64,000 nucleotides of DNA from Siphonodentalium dalli (GCA_032622095.1 CP136069.1:6586036-6650035); one strand, 5' to 3'; positions 24,310-35,780 are shown, numbered from the stretch's first letter. The notes: generated by a model not told the origin, from the letters alone. Numbers and translations are program-made.

Positions 24310-24394
24310 GGGTGGCTATCGCTTTCCACGATATGACATGACCTCTCTATTGAATAACATATCCTTGAGTTATTGTGGAAAGCGATAGCCACCC
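24310..24394. repeat. Central hairpin (symmetry point) of the giant foldback
   Basis: GGGTGGCTATCGCTTTCCAC at 24,310-24,329 is perfectly inverted at 24,375-24,394, with a 45-base loop. It is the point where the satellite changes orientation. The motif resembles the terminal palindrome half-site (GGGTGGCGAATAGCG). Confidence 0.88.
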
Positions 24395-25040
24395 AATGTA
24401 CACGTGTACAACCCACCCATTACCCCAGTCACTCCATATGTACATAAACACCACACAAATGACAACATAGTCACCCACTTTATACACGTACATGTTCTAG
24501 TACACCTCATCATAGTCATACTTGGTTATACCCGTACATACCACAAATGACGACACAGCCACGAGTCACCATGCATGAACACCAGGTATACACCTACATC
24601 CGACGCATGACCATATAGTCACTCTATGTATACATATTCACTACATTCACGATCATACAGTCACTCATTGTATACATATTCACCTCCACCATGGACCATA
24701 CAACCACTACATGTATACCTATTCGCCATACCCATGACCATAGAGTCAATCCAGGTATACATATGCACATCACCAATGATGATGCCGTCCAGATATACCA
24801 ATATCCGCACATACGACCACTCATAAGTTCCATACTTGCCATACTCATACACGCCATCCATGATAATAAATCTACTCCCATACACCACCAATGATAACAC
24901 ATCAACAACATATATAAATATACGTCCCACCGTTACCAACAGGGCACTCCCTATATACCCACACATCATTCATGACCATACAATAACTCCCTGTATTATC
25001 TATTACCTATTATCCTCATCTATGATCATAGAGTAACTCC
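24395..25040. repeat. Degenerate ~45-50-bp satellite, right inner arm of foldback
   Basis: These are reverse-complement copies of the left-arm satellite: TGTATACC, CATGACCATA and AGTCACTCCA-type blocks. The block passes at about 25,040 into unique arm sequence that pairs with 22,600-22,680. Confidence 0.82.
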
Positions 25041-26892
25041 ATGGCTGCCATCTTGGCTTCCACCCTGTATCCAGTTGATACATTGTTATCATAATGGGCC
25101 AGATTACCCACATATCATGGTTCATCTCAGTTCCGTATCAACGTTCTGCCCATTTCCTTTCAATAATATGGCCAGAATCACAAAAGAGGTTCTCCGCAAA
25201 ATTCCATACTGCAACTTTAAAATGAATTTGTCATGCCCCATACGAAACTGGGACAAACATAATAGAACGTAGTTGTCAGTTAATTACATTGTAACTAACA
25301 CGTACAATAACCAAGTGAGTCACAATTTGCCACCTTTTTCGGACAACGCAGAGAGTAATTTTCGGGATGATATGTTAACTTTTAACTTATTACAAATTTG
25401 GTTGCCATTTTGGAAGCCATCTTGAGCAATTTAGTCTATAAACACCGTAGTGTGACACATTTAAGATAGACCAAAACAATAAACACCTTTCAGTCCAAAG
25501 ATAGTTACATTATACTTGAACAAATGGTCGAACCCTGAAAAGTGAATTTTTGCCGATATTTATGTCAAGTTTGTGAGAGAAAAATCCAATATTTCTGGTG
25601 ATGTCAGTGGGTGACAATAGTAAAACTGATCCATGGTGCATCAGACCTGTTAGTATGCAATGTATAGGAAACAGATTAGCCAATTATGTACACCAAACTG
25701 ATTCAACCACAACTTGTAAGCGATTGCAGGACACCCTGGGGCAATATTTACCATTTTCCATATTTTGGCGGCCATTTTCGCAGCCATTTTGAGCCAAGGT
25801 AAAATTTATGGTTCCAGATATTTGGAATATTCATAGGTAATGATACAATGTTCTTTTCATTTCTTGTTGAAATATGACTAGAATCACAATTGTGATTTTT
25901 TTGTAAAATGTTGTACTGCGTTCTGTAAACGTTTAGAGGGATCGGAAGGGGTTAGGACCCCGATAATTGCATATTTAATTGCTCCAATGATCAGTTAATA
26001 TACAAAACACAAAATAAAGTTGCATTACTCAACCAGTTCCAAACAACATGAATTTATCTAGAAGATATTTGTGAAAAAATGTCATATTTTCAACTTCCGG
26101 TGGCCATTTTGGCGGCCATCTTGGATGGTGAATTTCAATTTTGGCCCTAAAAAGTGTCATTATGTCTTAGCTTCACGAAAATATATACATTTGTCAACAT
26201 TTTACTATATTTTCCCGCTATAATTTTCATAAAACTGGCTCACTTATAGTTCTAGAAAATGGATCGGGTTGTGGTTGGGGGTGGTAACAAGTCTCGTTCT
26301 TATCAGAAAACGACATGAATATATATTTCTTAAGTTGATCGTATCGATTTAGGGATGTATTGGTTGTAATAGTGCAACTTTCCAGGGGTGTGAACACACA
26401 CACACACGTTGGACGAATGCAATCATGTAAATAAAAATGATTTTTTACGTTTTGAGGGGTGACCCGATGACCCCATTCTTATCTTAAAACCCCAGGAAAA
26501 GTTGCGTCTTAAGTTGTGTTTTTATAATTAGTATATATCAAAGTACTTTGAGACCAAAAATTATGGATGTACGCGAAAGTGTAAAATAGTGAAAAATCCC
26601 GTTTTGGGGTTCGGCATGGGACCCCCTTTCTTATCTGAAAACCCCAGGAAAATTCCTTTCTTAAGTTGTGTTTTCTTAATCAGTACACTTAGGAGTATCA
26701 TCAAACCAAAATTCATCGATGTATGCGGAAGTGTAAATAGAAGTGATTTTTGGCACTTTTTGGGGTTCAGCGGCAGGAATGCGCAACTTAAGAAATAGGT
26801 TTTTCAGAATGTTCCAATATTGGTACCAACTTTAGGGGGTCAAACCTTTTGTACGTAAAAGTGTAAATAGAACATATGCGGGCTCCCTAACT

Positions 26893-29040
26893 ATTAGGCG
26901 TTCATTTCAAGGTTTAGAAGTCTATTTCGGACAAATATTTGTCATTGGAATTTGAGATGGGGGTGGCGAATAAAAGTATTCTTAAATCTCGGACGTCAGT
27001 TAGATTTCTTCATGTGTGCATTGGATTAGCCGATCCCTAAATCATAAACAATCAATTTCTAGAACTAGTAGTGTGGAATTGCGAAAACAAATATGTGAAC
27101 TGAATTGGTTGGGGAGGGGGTGGGTGACGAATAACTTTAATCTCTAAACTTAATTATCAGATGAGTTTCTTGTTTTTTGTATTAGATTAGACGATCCTTC
27201 AATCATAAACAATCATTTTATAGAACTGGAAGTGGGATTGCGAAAAAAAATCTGCGTTCTGATTGCTTGGTTGGGGGGTGGTGGCGAATAACTTTTTACC
27301 TAAAACTTGGATGTCAGATGAGCAGATCATGAGCTTCTTATTTCGTGCATTAGAATAGACGATTCTTCGATCATAAACAATCATTTTGTAGACCTGGAAG
27401 TGGAATTGCGATCAAAATCTGCTATCTGAATTGGTTGGTGAGGGGGGTGGCGAATAATTTTATTCTTAAACGTGGATGTCAGATGAGCTTGTTATTGTTT
27501 TGCATTAAATTAGATATTCCTGCAATCATAGTCAATCATTTGATAGAACTGGAAGTGGAATTACGAACGAAAATCTGCTATCTGAATTGGTTGGTGAGGG
27601 GGGTGGCGAATAATTTTATTCTTAAAACGTGGATGTCAGATGAGCTTGTTATTGTGTTGCATTAAATTAGATATTCCTGCAATCATAGTCAATCATTTGA
27701 TAGAACTGGAAGTGGAATTACGAACGAAAATCTGCTATCTGAATTGGTTGGTGAGGGGGTGGCGAATAATTTTATTCTTAAAACATGGATGTCAGATGAG
27801 CTGGTTATTGTTTTGCATTTAGATTAGACGATCCTGCAATCATAATCAATCATTTGATAGAACTGGAAGTTGAATTGCGAACACAAATTTGAAATCTGAA
27901 TTGGTTGGTGGGGGGGGGGGGGGGGGGGGGGGGTTGGTGGCGAATAACTTTATTCTTAAAACTTGGATGTCAGATGAGCTATTTATTTTGTGCATTAGAT
28001 TAGACGATTCTTCAATCAAATACAATCATTTTATAGAACTGGCAGTAGAATTGCGAAAAATAATCTGCGATGTGAATTGCTTGGTTGGTGGGGGGGGGGG
28101 GGGGCGTGGCGAATAACTTTATTCTTAAAACTTGAATGTCAGATGAGCTTTTTATTTGGTGCATTAGATTAGACGATTCTTCAATCATAAACAATCATTT
28201 TGTAGACCTGGAAGTGGAATCGCGAACGAAAATCTGCGATCTGAATTGGTTGATGAGGGGGTGGCGAATATTTTTATTCGTAAAACGTGGATGTTAGATG
28301 AGCTTGTTATTGTTTTACATTAGATTAGACGTTCCAGCAATCATAATCAATCATTTGATAGAACTGGAAATTGAATTGCGAACAAAAATGTGAAATCTTA
28401 ATTGGTTGGTGGGGGGGGGGGGGGGGGGGGGGAAATAACTTTAATATTAAAACCTGGATGTCAGATGAGCTAGTTATTTGCGATTTGAATTGGTTGGTGA
28501 GGGGGGTGGCAAATAATTTAATTCTTAAAATGTGGATGTCAGATGAGCTAGTTATTGTTTTGCATTAGATTAGACGATCCTGCAATCATAATCAATCATT
28601 TGATGTCAGATGACCCCCCCCCCCCCTCTCCCCCCCCCCCCTCCCCCGAACCAAGCAATTCAGAAAGCAGTTTTTTGTTCGCAATTCCACTTCCAGTTCT
28701 ATAAAATGATTGTTTATGATTGAAGGATCTTCTAATCCAATACAAAAAACAAGAAACTCATCTGATATCCAAGTTTTTGAGATTTAAGTTATTCGCCACC
28801 CCACCCCCTCCCCCAACCAATTCAGGTAACTTATTTGTTTTCGCAATTCCACACTTTCAGTTCTAGAAAATGATTGTTTGTGATTTAGGGATCGGCTAAT
28901 CCAATGCACAAATGAAGAAATCTAACTGACGTCCGAGATTTAAGAATACTTTTATTCGCCACCCCCATCTCCAATTCCAATGACAAATATTTGTCCGAAA
29001 TATACTTCTAAACCTTGAAATGAACGCCTAATGTAGTACA
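26893..29040. mobile_element. Nested 2.15-kb foldback inside the right arm
   Basis: The ends TAGGCGTTCATTTCAAGG (about 26,896) and CCTTGAAATGAACGCCTA (about 29,033) are inverted, as are the next 120 or so bases. Between them lies a roughly 160-bp repeat (landmark CAGATGAGCT at about 27,149, 27,317, 27,479, 27,637, 27,793, 27,970, 28,140, 28,462 and 28,539). It is in forward orientation to about 28,610 and reverse to about 28,990. The corresponding point of the left arm (about 20,955-20,965) has no insert and reads straight across, so this element arrived after the large palindrome formed. Poly-G/poly-C runs occur in several units. Confidence 0.85.
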
Positions 29041-29398
29041 CAAATCCTTAAATATAATGCACAACAAATAATTTTTTGAGAAAAAAAAACGGTACACCTT
29101 CCCCACCCTCCTAAAATCCTCCATCAGTTATGCAACACCACATCCCCTCCTCCTTCTCCTCCATCTCCACCTGTCATACAGATCACATAATTTTGAGCTA
29201 AAATATGCTCGTATGCCGTATTTGAAGTTCCAGTGTTAGAAAAAGAAATTTAATGTAACCCCCCCCCCCCCCCCCCCCCCCTTCTCATATTGAAACCCAA
29301 CTCACAGCCTTTTGCGTAAGGACTGAAAATCATTATTCCCGATGCTCGAGATCACCATACTCTCCGTATGTGGAGCAAATAAAGAAAATATATAAACG

Positions 29399-29469
29399 CT
29401 ATTCGCCACCCGGGTGGCGAATTGCGATTTCTATGTTATATGACTATTCGCCACCCGGGTGGCGAATAG
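29399..29469. repeat. Right terminal pair of 26-bp palindromes of the giant foldback
   Basis: This is the mirror image of the left pair, with the same 26-bp palindromes and 19-base spacer containing the inverse of CATATAACATAGAAAT. Paired palindromes at each end, repeated at a fixed distance, look like binding or cleavage sites, but that role is inference. Confidence 0.92.
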
Positions 29470-29477
29470 CCACTGCC

Positions 29478-29545
29478 GCCAGTGAGTACTATATTTTCAG
29501 AGATGTCAAGTGCATCAGAAATTGATGTGTCCAGAATTCCCAATA
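29478..29545 (-). pseudogene. LINE endonuclease-domain fragment, 5' part
   Basis: Read on the minus strand this gives ...TSISDALDISENIVLTG. It continues in frame, after removal of the foldback and one target copy, into GDYNYN at 20,669 and below. A stop lies just upstream on the minus strand, so only a short piece survives. Confidence 0.72.
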
Positions 29546-30674
29546 ATTATTAATTTGTTTGTAATAATATCATTATTTATGTCTATTTTGGCTTTAACAT
29601 TTATTAATAACTAATTTTGGCGTGGTTATTGCCATTCCAATCTGAGCTCCTCAACAGAGTTTTTCACGCCATTTTAACGCTTACAATAAAGTAATACGTG
29701 TGTATGCGTAATATGATGTTCGTATACAGTGCAAACCAACTCCGTGTGTGTCAATAGGAAATAGTCCGAATTATCTCCCCTGCGTTTTGTATTCTACGCG
29801 TGCAAGACAATTTATCGAAATTGCTACGATAACTAGTTTTTATTTGAAATACTTCTCATTTCTATCATAGCTCTATCGTCTAGAAACGGTTATTTACTGA
29901 CATTCGATCTCTCGGTGTCTGATTTTGGTTTGAAAATGGAACATTTTAGTCAACAGTGTTTAAAAAGCGACGTTTTGTTTGTGAAAACCAAGGGCAGAAC
30001 TCAGTGAATAATGGTGCGAACAAATCAGTACAAACATTCGTTTACATCTACCATTTGCTGTCTGAAATAGAAGTACAGTACTCCTACCATGTTCACCAAA
30101 ACTGCTGGTCATTGTGTATTAGACCACGCACTGAAAACACGAATATAGAGGGTAAAGTTTCACCAAATCCATATTATGTGTGTAGAAATCCAATCGTTAC
30201 CGTGCGTTTCCCATGCATGCATAACATATTCGCAGCAACACGCATACATGTTACGTTGGTAAATCAAGTTTAAATGAAATAACATGAACTTGAGTTGGGG
30301 ATGAAGGATACTGTCTCAAATATCTACATTTAACATAATATGAGTACTCAAATGTTAGTATGTTCGCATATATATGTATACACAACATATGTGTTGTCAG
30401 TATCATTGATATCTAAGTCATACCATCGACATTGATAGAAATACATGGATCGATAATTTCGAAGGACACGAACGACAAATACCCAACACAATATTACATG
30501 CAAAAAATTATGCAATTCGATGTGTCTCTGATGGTTCTTGGTTATTTTATATTCGATACAAATATTGATTGGACCCTTTTATAGTATATTTCACATACGC
30601 GTGTTGCAGTGTGTGCTGCTACTCTGGATACACTGCACCTCATTCCCACTGCTTATTACAGGCAATTCTTCAAG
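29546..30674. other. Intron sequence, nothing recognised
   Basis: AT-rich intron of the VWD gene. A 105-codon plus-strand frame (29,956-30,273) has no recognisable features, and I do not call it. Confidence 0.5.
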
Positions 30675-31041
30675 GATTGTCCACTTATAAATGGATAATC
30701 GGTACCTAAAATGGTCGTTAATAATGGACAATCCAACCACGCGTGGCACGCGAGCTTGGGATTGTCCACGAAATGAAGACATGTTTTGCTAATCCTGCAT
30801 GTTAGCTTCATATTTAATATGAAGGGCAATAACTCTAAATAACGGTGATTTGTATGAGAAGAAGTGTTTGACGAAATAACGGAGATATTGAAGAAGAGTT
30901 GTTGACGAAATAACGGAAATATTCGAAGAAGTGTTTTTAAAGAGCGTACCCCAAAATATTCGAAGAAGTGTTTTTAAAGAGCGTGTTCGGATTATTAACG
31001 ACCATTTTAGGTACCGATTGTCCATTTATAAGTGGACAATC
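30675..31041. mobile_element. MITE with ~52-bp terminal inverted repeats, just upstream of exon c
   Basis: Left GATTGTCCACTTATAAATGG (30,675) and right CCATTTATAAGTGGACAATC (to 31,041) begin inverted repeats of about 52 bases that continue through GGTACCTAAAATGGTCGTTA. Each repeat starts with its own small palindrome (GATTGTCC...GGACAATC). The interior has tandem GAAGAAGTGTTT(TTAAAGAGCGT) copies. The right end is 34 bases from exon c, so the branch-point region is partly MITE-derived. No convincing target duplication. Confidence 0.85.
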
Positions 31042-31075
31042 TTATACGCATCAGGTGGCTTATTGTCTACTTCAG

Positions 31076-31294
31076 ATAAACACTATGTACGAACGCTGTT
31101 ACCCAGGCTCCTACGAGACTTGCATCTGTGGATTAGCCATCAGAGTTCGCGATTCATTGTTCGTTGTGAACATGTGTTCTATGAACACGACGTTATCAGA
31201 TGAATACAAGAAGCGTATGCTGAATAGTTATATACGGCATGAGGTGTGTGACGATGGGGTCTTTGATTATGAGATAGTAGGAGATCAGTATAAG
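31076..31294 (+). CDS. VWD-domain gene, exon c (219 bp)
   Basis: The acceptor TTGTCTACTTCAG precedes and the donor GTAAGG follows. The exon is exactly 73 codons in phase 0-0. It starts INTMYERCYPGSYETC and then ICGLAIRVRDSLFVV, matching the Cys-rich middle of VWDE-like VWD domains (RCYPGS..TC.CG.A.R...D.F.V..C). A later part has a second Cys-bearing segment (HEVCDDGVFDYEIVGDQYK). The four early cysteines (RCY, TCIC, NMC) are the expected disulfide partners. An alternative acceptor at the internal CCCAG (31,107) would remove part of the conserved motif and is less likely. Confidence 0.85.
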
Positions 31295-32300
31295 GTAAGG
31301 ATTTAAGCAATGAGTTTTCCCCAAAATGTATAATAAACTCCTAGGTTAATTTATTTGGTGTTGTTTCAAATATATTAGTATTTAATGGCAAACCTCTTCA
31401 AAACTGCTTTAACAATGGTCCAATAGTGTGCGTCTATGTGCAGTGTAACATATTGCATCCGGTGTCAATATACGGCTTCTGGTGTTCGCCGCATTGATCA
31501 TACAGTAAAATTTCAAGAAAGTAGGTAAAATCAACGTAGAACATTAGTTGAGTAGCTAAGTGGATCGTGTTTTGTAAATACATTATCACCATTTTAAACA
31601 CGAACAACATAAAACTAAATCATTCAACCATAGAGATCTAATAAGGAATATCATGTGGAAAAAACGTCAAATTATCAATTATAATTAGCAAACCAAACGT
31701 GTGCACGCCGCTGACATATTTGGAATTTTAGCCGAATCGCGTGTTCTCGGAGACAATCAGGTTACAGGTTACGTTGTTACGTTCATCACCGGGACGTGTT
31801 TATAGAGACACAGATGAAGTGTGGTATCCCATAACTATGTTGGTACGCGGCTCTGTCCGCGTATCCGGGACATCATAATACTTTATCCAGTGGGGTAACA
31901 CTGACTACAAACATGCTTTATAAGAGAGCATGTAGTGCGAGTGGGATGTTTGTAGGTGACAGAATGTGTTCTCTGACAGTGTTGATTCGAAAGGGTGTGT
32001 ATGGATTTCGTGTGAGAATTTATAAATCTTTAAACAGTATTTTGAATGCTATTTGTAACTCCAATCTGATCTATCGGTCAAATCTATTCAATCATTGGAA
32101 TCAACTTCTTTATATATAATTTGTAATTATATGTTGTATGTATGACTATATATGGGCATATCTTGCCTGAAATAAATACAATACAATACGGAGCCACCTT
32201 AGATTACTTTGTGTTCGTGGGTCATCACAAATACAAAAACATTGCAATGTATTTCAAATCAGCCTTATACATTAATAGGCATTTCCTTTTTGCGATGCAG
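31295..32300. other. Intron between VWD exons c and d
   Basis: About 1 kb, AT-rich, with no recognised element. Short frames at 31,913-32,119 have no family features. Confidence 0.55.
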
Positions 32301-32473
32301 GTAAAGGTTGCGACAGGCGTAGAGATAAGGTTCAGTTTTGGATTGGGAGTCATGTTGTTGATCTATCCATCACTTGGTGACAAGAACCGCGTATATGGTC
32401 TTTGTGGAACATACAGCGACGATGATGAGAGCTTTCTCACAACTGGGGGACGTGCTTTCAGCAAGACATGGAG
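32301..32473 (+). CDS. VWD-domain gene, exon d (173 bp): C-terminal VWD signature
   Basis: CGATGCAG precedes and GTAACC follows. It reads from phase 0: VKVATGVEIRFSF..., then NRVYGLCGTYSDDDES, then FSKTW plus two bases. GLCGT(Y/F)..D is the hallmark late motif of VWD domains, and FS+(S/T)WR is typical of the VWDE end. The two left-over bases AG join A of exon e to give Arg, restoring FSKTWRIS. The calcium-binding-type acidic run after GLCGT is intact. Confidence 0.86.
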
Positions 32474-33754
32474 GTAACCGTATAACAGAACCGAACATCC
32501 ATTTTTATTTCTTCCCTACATGTGTTGTACGTATGCGAGAACATCCACCATTATTTCTACCCTACACTTTTTGTATATTTTCACATCTTCCCTACACTTG
32601 GTTTGCATATTTGCGATAACGTCCAGTGCTAAATCTTCCCTACACTTGTACACTTTCAGCAATGTAATGCATTATTACGTCCCGTTCGGTGTTGTCAGTC
32701 ATTTTATCTTTGGTCTCTGATGGTTGGCACATCGACACGTGCTCATACACAAATACATTCTGCTCATGTGTAAACAGATTGAGTTGAAGGTATTTCCCAT
32801 ATACCATTCATGGACTTTCGTAAGATTTGACAAAAGATGAAAACACGCATGTGTGTTTAATACAGTGTGTTGAATTAGCACGTTTCACTGTATCTGATTG
32901 CAATAAAGCTACAACTGGTGCTGCCCAATCTCCGCTCGTCAATAATCGAGAACTTACTTCTATATCGTTATCACGAATAACTCATTACGATAACAATTTT
33001 GAACAATAGTTTTCAATACTACCTATCTATTATTGCTGAATTGTTATATACCTTCAGCTAATATACTAGTAGCCGGATCACGAACCCAACAAACTATTAG
33101 ACTCACAAATACCATGCACTCAGTAAAAACTCCGCATGGATTGGCGTCTCACAGTAAACTACAGTGCGTCATACTCAGCATGGTTGGCATCTTAACTCGC
33201 TGAAGTATACCCAAAAAGTACAGTGTATCGAATTATCCGACGATGTTTTTCTATTGTTTTGGTAACATTGATTTCTATATATGATTGTTTGTTTAAGTTT
33301 ACACATTGCACAGACATTATTGATTAGCAATTATATACAAGTGGCCGAACGGGTTTTAATTAAAATATTCCGTGACCGACGTTTGCAAAGAGGATTCCAA
33401 AACAAGTACACTGTGTTTCACGGAGCATTATTTAACTTTGGATAATGATGAAACAGTAATTTATTGCACACCCAGTGGATTACTTGTGCGAAATACAGAA
33501 GATTTCAAAACGTTCAGTAAACAATTGTGTATTATTCTTGTGCAATAAAAACCGATTACGTCAACAACGTCATTTGCGCCGTCAACCGTAACAGACAATT
33601 TCTTCACTAAACTATTAAGTATAGTCTACATTAAGCGCACGGTTGTTCAATTAACTAAACAATATAAACCTAATTGTAATTCAATTGAGTATTTGTCACT
33701 AAAAACAAGCATTCTGATTGGCCTAGAGCGGATAACTTTAGTTTTCGATTCACC

Positions 33755-33960
33755 GACATCGGCCGCTTCAGCGTGCATCAAATCTGAATGTAGCACGGTC
33801 AAATTTCATTGGCACAGAACGAGTAGCGAAACGAGCACACCCGCGCATTGTTGTCTATAGATTCCGTTCATCGGCCGCTTCAGCGTGCATCAAATCTGAA
33901 TGTGGCACGGTACAATTTCATCGGCGCGAAACGGAGTAGCGAAACGAGCCAACCCGCCCA
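33755..33960 (+). repeat. 112-bp tandem duplication
   Basis: Two diverged copies carry CATCGGCCGCTTCAGCGTGC, then GCACGGT.CAATTTCAT, then GAGTAGCGAAACGAGC. GC content is higher than the surroundings. No coding sense was recognised. Confidence 0.8.
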
Positions 33961-34127
33961 CAGGAAATGGTTACGGAGCAGTGTTCCGAGTAACGCAATG
34001 AACAAACCCAACGATTTGTGCACGGTGACAACAGCAAAATGAAAGTCTCGATTCGTGTCATGAAAATGACTAAATGATACTTTTTATACAGTTTTTTTGG
34101 AAATTCCTTGCTAGATTGAATTACAAT

Positions 34128-34271
34128 GGAGATAAACGTACCCTGTTTCGTTGTACATTCTGGGATTCGAGCATGAAAAGTTTGTGAACTCGCCGGCAAG
34201 CCGGCTCGTTCACAAACTGTTTTCATGCTCGAATCCCAGAATGTACAACTCAACTGGGTATGTTTATCTCC
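34128..34271. repeat. Long hairpin (144 bp)
   Basis: Outer arms GGAGATAAAC and GTTTATCTCC and long inner arms (GTACATTCTGGGATTCGAGC..., ending GTTTGTGAAC/GTTCACAAAC) enclose an 18-base loop that itself holds GCCGGCAAGCCGGC. The inner 47 bases of arm are almost perfect. No target duplication is evident. Confidence 0.87.
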
Positions 34272-34491
34272 TAAATGTTAGTATAGTCTGATACAAGCTA
34301 CAATCTTCAGAGTGTGCAATAAACATAGAACAACACAGTTTTGTGAACATATTAAAGTTATTGCACTCGTTCGCCATGCCGCTAGGTAAAGCTCGAACCT
34401 CCGGTTCTCGTTTTACCATCGCGTCAGAACAAACTCGTACAATAACGTTATCATGTTCACACACTTGTGTCGTTCTATTTATTTATTGCAG

Positions 34492-34750
34492 AATCAGTGA
34501 TTCACAGCAAAGTTATTTTGGTCAGTACGTCGTTCTCTGGACAATACAAGAAGAACACGCATATTGTGTCTGCGAACATGAAGCGGGAGCTGGCGAAAAT
34601 TTAAACGACTTCAACGGAGTTCAATGTGGTCGGTCTGAGAACGATGTTACCTGCGCTCGAACCATTACGGTGGGATCGCAGGTTATTGCACGCGCGTGTT
34701 CAAGGCATCGCAGAAGAGAAGCTACCATTCTGGACGACGCTGAAATTGAG
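34492..34750 (+). CDS. VWD-domain gene, exon e (259 bp): Cys-rich region after the VWD domain
   Basis: TATTTATTGCAG precedes and GTGATA follows. One base completes Arg from exon d, then 86 codons: ISDSQQSYFGQ..., a CVCEHEAGAG segment, QCGRSENDVTC and ARACSRHRRREA. This matches the position of the short Cys-rich tail that follows the VWD domain in VWDE-like proteins. The basic RHRRREA could be a furin-type cleavage site (inference). It ends in phase 0. The five exons sum to 801 bases, a whole number of codons, with no stop. Confidence 0.8.
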
Positions 34751-34829
34751 GTGATACCTATTTTGTTAAGTTTCTTGGTCTTTTCTCTTGTGAAAGTAAG
34801 AAATCTCTTATAAAAAAAAAACTCTCCGG

Positions 34830-35780
34830 TAAACCATGGTCAAAACACACTGGTACGCTACCAGGTTTATTGGAACCAGGTAATTTACTTTTGTAAAATT
34901 CATCTACTGAATGGTCACCATAGTATACGCACCCATGTATTTTACTCTTGTAAATTGTTCCGACACATGTATTTCACCAAGGTATTTTACCGGGATGGGA
35001 GTATACATGTGGGATTCTACTAGTGTAATTATATCGGGATAATTTACCTCGATATTAGTGTAAATTTACCACAGTAGTACCGAGGTGGGCTTTCAGAAGC
35101 ATTAACATTTGAGATAACAGATTTGAGGGTATATGAATATGAGGTGTTAAGCTCTTCTTGATTTAGCCTACTTATTTATAAGAATATTCTTGTCCAATTC
35201 GGTTAACTTTAGAGTACGAGACCGCGGTACAATTGTTTTCCACTGATTATCAAAATATGATTTTATTCTCACAAAAGAGATTGAAAACACCTCCGCTGAG
35301 AAATGTTATATTGTATTATAGAGTCATCGCTCAAATTCGTGTAATATTACTCTGGCAAAGCAAGGTAAACCACGGTTTTCATGGCTCTAATCTGGTAAAA
35401 TATGCTAATCAGATAGACATTGATATACTCTGGTAAAAGCGATGTAAAATATGTCTTTTTACATGGGTGTACACGACTTTTACCAGAATTTATTTTGTTA
35501 ACCTGACTTTACCATGATTTACTTGGAATTTACAAGGGTATGTCATTTCTACATAGCTTTTGCGTGGATTTTACCAGAGTATAACATGGTTAACCTGACT
35601 TTACTTGGAATTTACAAGGGTATGTCCATTCTACATGGCTAGTAGACCCTGGTAAACCATGGTTCATCGTGCTTTTACCAGAGTTATTTTATTTTAAACC
35701 TGACGTTACCATATTTTACCAGTGTAGAGCCCGGTGGATCATGATTTACCGGACTTTTACCAGAGTAGTTTTATAAGGGA
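34830..35780 (+). repeat. Degenerate repeats built on TTTACCAG / CTGGTAAA
   Basis: Variants of TGGTAAACCATGG, CTTTTACCAGAG, AACCTGACTTTACCATG and TTACAAGGGTATGTC recur irregularly. A clear roughly 75-bp pair lies at about 35,500-35,640. Both orientations of TTTACCAG occur. No coding content. Confidence 0.65.

Larger units (their letters stand above)
20670..29477. mobile_element. Giant (8.8 kb) composite foldback element
   Basis: The ends are GGCAGTGGCTATTCGCCACC and its inverse GGTGGCGAATAGCCACTGCC. Inverted homology continues inward through unique sequence: 20,750-20,870 with 29,280-29,395; 20,950-21,480 with 26,230-26,890; 21,480-22,680 with 25,045-26,230. It then passes through a degenerate 45-50-bp satellite to a central hairpin at 24,310-24,394. 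Flanking nonamers CCCAGTGAA (20,661-20,669) and GCCAGTGAG (29,478-29,486) share CCAGTGA and look like a 7-9 bp target duplication. Removing the element rejoins a LINE endonuclease reading frame, which independently confirms both ends. No transposase is seen. Long-TIR foldbacks are known in Mutator-like, P/Galileo and other groups; the class here is undetermined. Confidence 0.88.
32474..34491. other. Intron between VWD exons d and e
   Basis: About 2 kb. It contains a 112-bp tandem duplication (CGGCCGCTTCAGCGTGCATC at about 33,760 and 33,872) and the long hairpin at 34,128-34,271. No other element is recognised. Confidence 0.6.

Noticed and set aside
22956-24969. Frames on both strands in the foldback satellite
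   Set aside because: Low-complexity readings of the 45-50-bp repeat, mirrored in the other arm.
29956-30273. 105-codon intronic frame
   Set aside because: No recognisable domain, no splice or promoter support, and surrounded by intron sequence.
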